Source of the DNA: Ramlibacter aurantiacus
GTDB taxonomy: Bacteria; Pseudomonadota; Gammaproteobacteria; Burkholderiales; Burkholderiaceae_C
Direction of reading: 5' to 3'
NCBI RefSeq assembly: GCF_016722895.1
Contig: NZ_JAEQNA010000002.1
Coordinates: 62,001 to 126,000 of the forward strand
DNA length: 64,000 nucleotides
Shown one piece after another: positions 57,786 through 64,000 of this stretch (positions within the stretch are counted from its first letter, which is position 1; every line of letters starts with the position of its first letter). Made by a program: the position numbers and the translations under genes. A model generated the notes under the pieces. The model was not told where the DNA came from. It was given only the letters and a program-made list of their open reading frames with translations, and searched no databases.

Positions 57786-57810
57786 ACAAAGCCGGCGAAG
57801 CCGGCTTTGT
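57786..57810. terminator. Bidirectional terminator between rimO and tRNA-Leu
   Basis: Stem ACAAAGCCGGC/GCCGGCTTTGT, three-base loop. On minus it is followed by TGTTTTC, on plus by CTTTATG. It should end the tRNA-Leu transcript and rimO. Confidence 0.8.
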
Positions 57811-57819
57811 CTTTATGAT

Positions 57820-57904
<85 letters not shown>

Positions 57905-57921
57905 ATTTCAGGAAAAACAAG

Positions 57922-57949
57922 ATTGTATATCAAGAACACAAGCTCGCAA
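57922..57949 (-). promoter_or_regulatory. tRNA-Leu promoter inside the start of rnr
   Basis: Minus-strand -35 TTGCGA (57949-57944), 16-base spacer, -10 TACAAT (57927-57922), about 17 bases upstream of the tRNA. It covers the first nine codons of rnr as annotated. Confidence 0.65.
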
Positions 57950-60184
57950 GACAAGAACCTCCTAGAAGAAATCGAGGGCGTGATCCAGGGGCATCGCGAT
58001 GGCCATGGCTTCGTGCTCCGCGACGACGGCGAAGCGGACATCTACCTGCCTCCGAATGAGATGCGTGCGGTCCTGCACAAGGACCGTGTCAAGGTGCGGA
58101 TCGTTCGGCAAGATCGGCGGGGCCGACCGGAAGGGCGCGTGCTCGAAATCATCGAGCGCCCCAATGCACCCATCATCGGACGGCTGCTGCACGAGAGCGG
58201 CGTCTGGCTGGTGGCGCCCGAGGACAAGCGCTACGGCCAGGATGTACTGATTCCCAAGGGACTCACGGGCCTCGCCAAGGTGGGGCAGGTGGTGGTGGTC
58301 GAACTCACCGAGCCGCCTAGCCTTTATGGACAGCCGGTCGGCCGGGTCAAGGAGGTCCTCGGTGAAATCGACGATCCCGGGATGGAGATCGAGATCGCCG
58401 TTCGCAAGTACGGCGTGCCGCACGAGTTCTCCGACGCCTGCATCGCCCTGGCCCGGAGCCTGCCCGACAAGGTGCGGCCGCAGGATCGCAAGCAACGCAT
58501 CGACCTCACCGACGTCCCCCTGGTCACCATCGACGGGGAAGACGCGCGTGACTTCGACGACGCGGTGTACTGCGAACCGGCCAAGGTCGGGCGAGGCAAG
58601 GGTTGGCGGCTGCTGGTGGCGATCGCCGACGTGAGCCACTACGTGGAGACCGGCAGCGCCATCGACGTGGACGCCTACGAGCGCGCCACCAGCGTGTACT
58701 TCCCGCGCCGTGTCATCCCCATGCTGCCCGAGAAGCTGTCCAACGGCCTGTGCTCTCTGAACCCCGAGGTCGATCGCCTTTGCATGGTGTGCGACATGCT
58801 GGTCACGGCCACCGGAGAAATCCAGGCCTACCAGTTCTACCCGGCCGTCATGCACAGCCATGCCCGGTTCACCTATACCGAAGTGGCGGCCATCCTGAGC
58901 AATACGCGCGGCCCCGAGGCGCAGCGGCGCAAGGAGTTGGTCGGGGACCTGATCAACCTGCACGATGTCTACCGGGCCTTGCTCAAATCGAGGCAGGCGC
59001 GCGGGGCCGTGGACTTCGAGACCGTCGAGACGCAGATCATCTGCGACGAGAACGGCCGCATCGAGCGCATCGTGCCGCGCGTGCGAAACGATGCCCACCG
59101 GCTGATCGAAGAAGCCATGCTCGCGGCCAACGTCTGCAGCGCAGACTTCATCCTGCAGTCCAAGCACCCAGGCCTGTACCGCGTGCATGAAGGCCCGACG
59201 CCCGAGAAGAAGGACATTCTTCGCAACTATCTCAAGGCCTTGGGGGTGGGCCTGTCGATCTCCGAAGAGCCGCATCCCTCGGAGTTCCAGCGGATTGCCG
59301 AGGCCACCAAGGAGCGGCCGGATGCGCAGCAGATCCACACCATGCTGCTGCGGAGCATGCAGCAGGCGATCTATTCGCCCCACAACAGCGGCCACTTCGG
59401 CCTGGCCTACGAGGCCTACACCCACTTCACCAGCCCGATCCGCCGTTATCCCGACCTGCTGGTCCACCGGACGATCAAGGCCATTCTCGGTAAGCGCCGC
59501 TACGAACTGCCAGCCTTGCCGACCCCCGGCGAGGCCCACGAGAAGCTCGCGCGCCGCCTGGCCAGCCGGGTGAGCGCCCCCGGCACGCGGCCGCGCAAGC
59601 CCAGCGCTCCGCCCACCCGCGAGTTGCTGGCCTGGGAGGCCGCCGGGCTGCATTGCAGCGCCAACGAGCGCCGGGCCGACGAGGCCAGCCGCGACGTGGA
59701 AGCCTGGCTCAAGTGCAAGTACATGCGAGAGCACCTCGGCGAGGAATACTCCGGCGTGGTCACCGCGGCCACCAGCTTCGGCCTCTTCGTCACGCTGGAC
59801 GCGATGTACGTCGAGGGGCTGGTGCACATCACCGAACTGGGTGGTGAGTACTTCAAGTTCGACGAAGTGCGCCAGGAGCTGCGCGGCGAGCGCACCGGCA
59901 TCCGCTATGCCATCGGCACGCGCGTGCGGGTCCAGGTCAGCCGGGTCGACCTGGATGGACGCAAGATCGACTTTCGCCTGGTGCAGGACGCCGACGAGTT
60001 GGCGCTGCGGGCAATGCGCGACAAGGGCGCGGCGGGCGACAGGTCGGCCGGCAAGAGCGGCAAGCGGCCGTCGCGCAAATCGGTCGCAGGGCAGGGCGAG
60101 GGCAGCGCCTCTCCCATTCAGGCACTGAAGGCCGCGGTCAAGAAGGCGGCCGGCAAATCACGCGGCGGCAAGTCGAGGCGATGA
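57923..60184 (+). CDS. rnr: Ribonuclease R
   Basis: A processive 3'-to-5' exoribonuclease of 753 residues. Cold-shock domains (about 18-175), catalytic RNB domain with [10 protein letters not shown] (204-213, metal-binding Asp), and a C-terminal S1 domain (about 600-680: [18 protein letters not shown]) followed by a basic Lys/Arg tail are present. The N-terminal winged-helix domain of E. coli RNase R is missing. The start is a TTG at 57923 with AGGA about nine bases upstream; no in-frame ATG exists nearby, so the exact start is open. It diverges from tRNA-Leu with 18 bases between. Confidence 0.93.
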   Translation: MYIKNTSSQDKNLLEEIEGVIQGHRDGHGFVLRDDGEADIYLPPNEMRAVLHKDRVKVRIVRQDRRGRPEGRVLEIIERPNAPIIGRLLHESGVWLVAPEDKRYGQDVLIPKGLTGLAKVGQVVVVELTEPPSLYGQPVGRVKEVLGEIDDPGMEIEIAVRKYGVPHEFSDACIALARSLPDKVRPQDRKQRIDLTDVPLVTIDGEDARDFDDAVYCEPAKVGRGKGWRLLVAIADVSHYVETGSAIDVDAYERATSVYFPRRVIPMLPEKLSNGLCSLNPEVDRLCMVCDMLVTATGEIQAYQFYPAVMHSHARFTYTEVAAILSNTRGPEAQRRKELVGDLINLHDVYRALLKSRQARGAVDFETVETQIICDENGRIERIVPRVRNDAHRLIEEAMLAANVCSADFILQSKHPGLYRVHEGPTPEKKDILRNYLKALGVGLSISEEPHPSEFQRIAEATKERPDAQQIHTMLLRSMQQAIYSPHNSGHFGLAYEAYTHFTSPIRRYPDLLVHRTIKAILGKRRYELPALPTPGEAHEKLARRLASRVSAPGTRPRKPSAPPTRELLAWEAAGLHCSANERRADEASRDVEAWLKCKYMREHLGEEYSGVVTAATSFGLFVTLDAMYVEGLVHITELGGEYFKFDEVRQELRGERTGIRYAIGTRVRVQVSRVDLDGRKIDFRLVQDADELALRAMRDKGAAGDRSAGKSGKRPSRKSVAGQGEGSASPIQALKAAVKKAAGKSRGGKSRR

Positions 60185-60242
60185 GCAGCGTGCGAGCTTG
60201 CGGGGTGCGCAGCACGCCAGTCGCCAAACCAGGAGGGCAGCA

Positions 60243-61004
60243 ATGATCGAGCAGAGCACGCGGCGCATCGCCGTCGTCACCGGCGGCGGTACCGGCATCG
60301 GCAAGGCGGCCGCGCTGGCCTTGTTGGCGGATGGCTGGCATGTCGCGCTGGCCGGCCGCCGCCTCGAGGTGCTGGAGGCCACGCTGAGCGCCAGCGGCGC
60401 CCACGAGCGGGCGATCGCCGTCCGGACGGACGTCACCGATCCGGCATCGGTCGAGGCGCTGTTCGCCACCACGGTGCAGGCGTGGGGGCGCGTGGACCTG
60501 TTGTTCAACAACGCCGGCGTCGGGGCGCCGGGCGTGCCGCTGGAAGACCTGTCGCTGGCCGACTGGAAGTGCGTGGTCGACACCAACCTCAACGGCATGT
60601 TCTATGGGATCCAGCAAGCGTTCCGCGTCATGAAGGCGCAGGCGCCGCAAGGGGGCCGCATCATCAACAACGGGTCGATTTCGGCGCATGCGCCGCGGCC
60701 CAACTCCATTGCGTACACGGCCACCAAACACGCGGTCTCCGGCCTGACCAAGGCCGCGTCGCTGGACGGGCGCAAGTACAACATCGCGGTGGGCCAGATC
60801 GACGTGGGCAATGCCGGCACCGAACTGGCCATGCGCCTGACCCAGGGGGTGCCGCAGGCCAATGGCGAGATCGGGGTCGAGCCGCTGATGGACGTGGCCA
60901 TCGTCGGTGAGTCGGTGCGCTACATGGCCAGCCTTCCGCTGGAGGCCAATGTGCTGTTCCACACCGTGATGGCCACTCGCATGCCCTTCGTCGGCCGGGG
61001 CTAG
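60243..61004 (+). CDS. SDR-family oxidoreductase
   Basis: A 253-residue short-chain dehydrogenase. [13 protein letters not shown] (13-25) is the NAD(P) site; Arg39-Arg40 after the second strand favour [15 protein letters not shown] (89-99), Ser145, Tyr158 and Lys162 are the active-site residues. The family position (VGNAGTELA near 200) resembles fabG-like 3-oxoacyl reductases but no substrate is clear. ATG has AGGAGG six bases upstream. Its TAG stop overlaps the stop of the opposite gene in a shared CTAG. Confidence 0.87.
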   Translation: MIEQSTRRIAVVTGGGTGIGKAAALALLADGWHVALAGRRLEVLEATLSASGAHERAIAVRTDVTDPASVEALFATTVQAWGRVDLLFNNAGVGAPGVPLEDLSLADWKCVVDTNLNGMFYGIQQAFRVMKAQAPQGGRIINNGSISAHAPRPNSIAYTATKHAVSGLTKAASLDGRKYNIAVGQIDVGNAGTELAMRLTQGVPQANGEIGVEPLMDVAIVGESVRYMASLPLEANVLFHTVMATRMPFVGRG

Positions 61005-62488
61005 CGCGCTCCAGTCCACCCTGAGGGCGGCAGGGAGACCTCCCCGGGCAGGTGCACGGCGCGCGCCAGCTCCGCCGCTGTGAGGTGCGATCCGGCCGGC
61101 CACCGGTCTGCCAGGCGGCCGTGCGCGAACACCGCCTCGCACGCGGCCGCCAACGGCGGCCTGCCGGCCGCCAGCCTGGCGGCGATCATGCCCGCGAGCA
61201 CGTCACCGGTGCCGGCGACGGCAAGCCGGGCGTTCCCCGTCGGGTTGACGTGGGGAAGCGCACCTGGTGCAGCGACGACCGTGCCCGAGCCCTTGAGCAC
61301 CACGCAACAGCCCAGACGTTCGCCCAGCAGCCGCGCGGCTTGCAGGCGGTCTCGCTGGACATCGTCCACGCCGACCTGCAGCAATCGCGCCGCTTCCAGC
61401 GGATGGGGCGTGAGCACTGTGGGTCGACCTTCGCCGCGGTCGCGCAGCTTCTCCTGCAAGGCCGGGTCGGCGGCGATGGCGTTCAACGCGTCGGCGTCGA
61501 GCACCAGCGAGGCGGCCGCCTCCAGCACGCGTGGCAGCCGCGCCCGCACCGCGTCACCGCCGCCGCAGCCGCAGGCCACGTGCATGTCGTCCAGGTCGAG
61601 CCGGTCCGGGTCGCGGAACATCAGGTCGGGCTGCTGGCCGTGGAGGGTCCCGGCGTCGCCGTCGAGCAGGCCCACGTACACACGGCCGGCGCCGCCATGC
61701 AGCGCCGCGGTCGCCGCCAGCAGGGCCGCACCGCGCATGCCGGGTGCGCCGCCGATGACGGCGACGTCGCCCCAGCTGCCCTTGTGGCTTGCGTGCGCCC
61801 GCTGCTCGACAGCCGGTTCGGCAGCAAGCCGTGCCACCGGCGGCACGATGCCGCCGGCCACGCCCAGGTCATCGAACCACACCTCCCCCGCGGCGTCGCG
61901 GCCGCCTGCGGTGAACAGGCCAGGCTTGAGCGCGAGCAGCGTGAGCGTGTGTGTCGCCCGCACCGCCAGGCCGCGCCCGGTGTCGGCATCCAGGCCCGAA
62001 GGCACGTCGATCGCCAGCACCGGAACCCCGCCGGTGGACAGCCGCTCGCGCCATCGAGCCGCAGTGCCCTCCAACGGCTTGCGGCTGCCGATGCCGAACA
62101 GGGCGTCGATCGCGATGCCGTAGCGGGCAGGTGGGTCCGGCTGGATTGCCACGCCCACGGACTGCGCGCGCTGCAGCGAGGCGCGGGCATCCGTCGGCAG
62201 GCGGTCGGCCGTGCCCAACCAGGTGACCACCGGCTCCAGGCCCCAGGTTTTCAGGTGGAACGCGGCTTCGAAGCCATCGCCGCCGTTGTTGCCCGGTCCG
62301 CAGGCGATCCAGGCGTTGCGTGCGTGCGGCGCCAGCGCCAGTGCGAGGCGGGCACTCGCCAGGCCGGCACGCTGCATCAGCGTGTGCGGGGACAGCGAGG
62401 CGGCCGCTTCGGCCTCGATCCGCCGCAGGCTGGCGACATCGTGCAAGGGCCACTCCCGTTCGGGCGTCACGCGTTCCATGGGCGGCAT
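61001..62488 (-). CDS. nnr: Bifunctional NAD(P)H-hydrate epimerase/dehydratase
   Basis: Repairs damaged (hydrated) NADH and NADPH; 495 residues, a fusion of the YjeF_N epimerase and the ADP/ATP-dependent dehydratase, the normal bacterial arrangement. Epimerase block: [14 protein letters not shown] (about 63-76) and [15 protein letters not shown]. Dehydratase block: [44 protein letters not shown] and the catalytic [15 protein letters not shown]. It is 48 bases after dadA on the same strand and ends tail to tail with an SDR gene. Confidence 0.94.
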   Translation of the reverse strand: MPPMERVTPEREWPLHDVASLRRIEAEAAASLSPHTLMQRAGLASARLALALAPHARNAWIACGPGNNGGDGFEAAFHLKTWGLEPVVTWLGTADRLPTDARASLQRAQSVGVAIQPDPPARYGIAIDALFGIGSRKPLEGTAARWRERLSTGGVPVLAIDVPSGLDADTGRGLAVRATHTLTLLALKPGLFTAGGRDAAGEVWFDDLGVAGGIVPPVARLAAEPAVEQRAHASHKGSWGDVAVIGGAPGMRGAALLAATAALHGGAGRVYVGLLDGDAGTLHGQQPDLMFRDPDRLDLDDMHVACGCGGGDAVRARLPRVLEAAASLVLDADALNAIAADPALQEKLRDRGEGRPTVLTPHPLEAARLLQVGVDDVQRDRLQAARLLGERLGCCVVLKGSGTVVAAPGALPHVNPTGNARLAVAGTGDVLAGMIAARLAAGRPPLAAACEAVFAHGRLADRWPAGSHLTAAELARAVHLPGEVSLPPSGWTGAR

Positions 62489-62536
62489 TGTGCCGCCCGG
62501 CCGGGTCGCCGCAGGGCGCCGCAGGAAGGCGGGGCT

Positions 62537-63796
62537 TCAGCCCAGCAGGCGGGTGACGCCGAGGCCTTCGAGGTCGAGTTCGGGCTGCCGGCCGGCGATC
62601 AGGTCGGCCGTGGCGCGGGCACTGCCGCAGGCCATCGCCCAGCCGTAGCCGCCGTGGCCGAGGTTGAGCCACACGCCGGGAATGCCGCTCGCACCGATCA
62701 CCGGTGGGCCATCCGGCAGCGTGGGTCGGGCGCCTCTCCACTCCTGCACGGTGACGCAATTGCCGGACAGCCTTGCCGCACCCGGAAACCACTCCCCCAG
62801 CACCTTGTAGAGCGTGCGAAGTGCGGCTGGATCGCGGCGCTCGTGACTTCCGCCCAGCTCGGCGCCGCCGCACACGCGCACCCGTTCGCCCAGCCGGGTG
62901 ATGGCGACGCCGTGCCGCTCGTCGAAGACGCCGCTGCGGGGGGCGCTGGCGGCCTCGCCGATCGCGGCCGTGACCGAGTAGCCGTAGACCGCCGCCAGCG
63001 GCATGCGCAGTCCCAGGGGTTGCAGCAGGGCCGCACTGGCCGCTCCCGCGCACACCACGATCGCATCGAAAGGAGCCGACGCGCCGGCGCCGAGCCGAAG
63101 CGTGGAAGGCGCGCCTGGATCGAGCGGGAGCACCGACCGGCCGAACTCGAAACGCACACCCTGTGCCTCCGCCTTGCGTCGCAGCAGCTGCACGAACTGG
63201 CGGCCGTTGGCCACGCCCTCGTCGGGCAGGTGGAGCGCCCCGGCCAGGCGCTGGGCGGGGTCGAGCCCCGGCTCGATCGCACGAGCGCCCTGCGGGGTGA
63301 GTTCCTCGTACCGCACCTCGCTTTCCTGCAGCAGGGGCAGGGTGGCCGCGATGCGTCGGCGCGACCGCTCGTCGCGCAGCAGCACCAGCAGGCCCGGGCT
63401 GCAGTCGTACTGCAACTGCAGCCGTTCGGTGAGTTCGTGCAACCGCCAACGGCTGTAAGTGGCCAGCCGCTGCATTCGCGCCCGGTTGCGGCGCCACGAT
63501 TCGGGCGCCGTGCCGCGTCGCGCCGCCGCGAGCCAGGACAGTTCGCGCCAGCCGGGCAAGCTGCGCAGGCGCAGCCCAGCGTGCAGGTCCAGCCACTGCC
63601 GCAACAACAGCGGCAGCAGGCGGGGCACCGACCAGGGCGCCGTGTGCCCGGGCGCGATCAGGCCGCAGTGGGCGAAGCTGCTCTCCTCGGCGGCGGCGCT
63701 GTGCCGCTCGAACACGGTGACCTCGTGGCCGTCGACGCCGAGCTCATAAGCCGTGGTCACGCCGACGACGCCGGCGCCCACGATGGCGATCCTCAT
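62537..63796 (-). CDS. dadA: D-amino-acid dehydrogenase
   Basis: A 419-residue FAD enzyme that oxidises D-amino acids to keto acids at the inner-membrane face. The FAD-binding start IAIVGAGVVGVTTAYEL (3-19) is exact, FERHSAAAEESSFAHCGLIAPGHTAPWS gives the DadA-specific SxANxGxxxPxxxxPW pattern with variations, and the C-terminal GHGGYGWAMACGSA contacts FAD. ATG overlaps the stop of the amidase by four bases (ATGA), so the two are one operon. A DadX racemase is not in view. Confidence 0.9.
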   Translation of the reverse strand: MRIAIVGAGVVGVTTAYELGVDGHEVTVFERHSAAAEESSFAHCGLIAPGHTAPWSVPRLLPLLLRQWLDLHAGLRLRSLPGWRELSWLAAARRGTAPESWRRNRARMQRLATYSRWRLHELTERLQLQYDCSPGLLVLLRDERSRRRIAATLPLLQESEVRYEELTPQGARAIEPGLDPAQRLAGALHLPDEGVANGRQFVQLLRRKAEAQGVRFEFGRSVLPLDPGAPSTLRLGAGASAPFDAIVVCAGAASAALLQPLGLRMPLAAVYGYSVTAAIGEAASAPRSGVFDERHGVAITRLGERVRVCGGAELGGSHERRDPAALRTLYKVLGEWFPGAARLSGNCVTVQEWRGARPTLPDGPPVIGASGIPGVWLNLGHGGYGWAMACGSARATADLIAGRQPELDLEGLGVTRLLG

Positions 63797-64000
63797 TCAG
63801 CGCCCGTCCGCAAAACCACTTCGATCGCGCCGGCGATGTTCAGCACGGCTTCGTCGCGCAGCGCGCCGTGCCAGACCATCAGGCCTGCTGGCAGCTCCCC
63901 GGGCGCATGGCAGGGGATGGAAATCGCGCAGCCGTCGAGTTGGTTGACGACACTTGGGTTTCGCAGCAGCAGCGCGTTGGTGCGAAAGAAAGTCTCGTCG
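63793..64000 (-). CDS. Amidase-signature-family hydrolase, C-terminal end only
   Basis: The last 68 residues of a gene whose start lies beyond the window. RNPSVVNQLDGCAISIPCHAP and ELPAGLMVWHG match the end of amidase-signature enzymes (GatA/AtzF-like), where the last substrate-pocket strand is. The catalytic Ser-Ser-Lys part is outside. It overlaps the dadA start, so it likely supplies an amide hydrolase acting before a D-amino-acid oxidation, but this is inferred. Confidence 0.8.
   Translation of the reverse strand, partial: DETFFRTNALLLRNPSVVNQLDGCAISIPCHAPGELPAGLMVWHGALRDEAVLNIAGAIEVVLRTGAE

Overview
This window reads as a chromosomal segment of a GC-rich betaproteobacterium, most likely Burkholderiales, family Comamonadaceae (Ramlibacter/Variovorax-like). 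The reasons are the protein sequences of RpoD, RNase R and tartrate dehydrogenase, an EF-P arginine-rhamnosylation pair (efp/earP), a polyhydroxybutyrate (PHB) gene set (phasin, PhaR, 3-hydroxybutyrate dehydrogenase) and the gene order. No rRNA, phage, insertion sequence or CRISPR array was seen. Genes are dense: no gene-free stretch exceeds 300 bases, and the longest (24291-24589, 299 bases) holds a phasin terminator and a Fur-type promoter. High GC gives very long antisense open frames, which I treat as shadows.

Layout. 1-5821: end of a two-partner secretion cassette (TpsA-like exoprotein cut by the window edge, an exported protein with two FecR domains, a TpsB transporter). 5901-6338: universal stress protein. 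6559-15993: complete RND efflux operon (adaptor, two permeases, outer-membrane factor). 16073-23124 (minus): an HSD10-like dehydrogenase, gamma-glutamyltransferase, DNA primase and the housekeeping sigma factor, a rearranged macromolecular-synthesis operon. 23247-25138 (minus): iron-binding protein behind a Fur-type promoter, and a phasin behind a promoter with two TGC-N3-GCA sites. 25323-30529 (plus): deacetylase-fold protein, nitroreductase, 2-hydroxyacid dehydrogenase, RmuC, MFS transporter. 30543-34128 (minus): LOG-type hydrolase, DUF3445 protein, EF-P and EarP.

34150-39744 (plus): uvrC, pgsA, a DMT transporter, a fluoroacetate-dehalogenase-like hydrolase and a tartrate-dehydrogenase-like enzyme. 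39968-42332: hupB, tRNA-Val(TAC), ppiD. 42454-45322: tRNA-His, then surE-pcm-nlpD, not followed by rpoS. 45600-49334: BON protein, EnvZ/OmpR pair and a SIMPL protein. 49331-55013: lipid kinase, phosphoesterase, 3-hydroxybutyrate dehydrogenase, hydrolase and relA. 55061-57904: tRNA-Val(GAC), a small membrane protein, phaR, rimO, tRNA-Leu(CAG). 57923-64000: RNase R, an SDR, NAD(P)HX repair enzyme, D-amino-acid dehydrogenase and the end of an amidase.

How the genes connect: phaR, the phasin and bdhA form a dispersed PHB network, supported by operator-like sites at the phasin promoter. EarP is predicted to rhamnosylate Arg32 of the neighbouring EF-P. Several genes (deacetylase-like, uvrC, pgsA, dehalogenase-like, rimO) have a -10-like hexamer only 6-8 bases before ATG and no ribosome-binding site, suggesting leaderless messages. 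I did not find a clearly undescribed system; the least familiar units are the TpsA-FecR-FecR-TpsB cassette and the DUF3445 protein beside EF-P.
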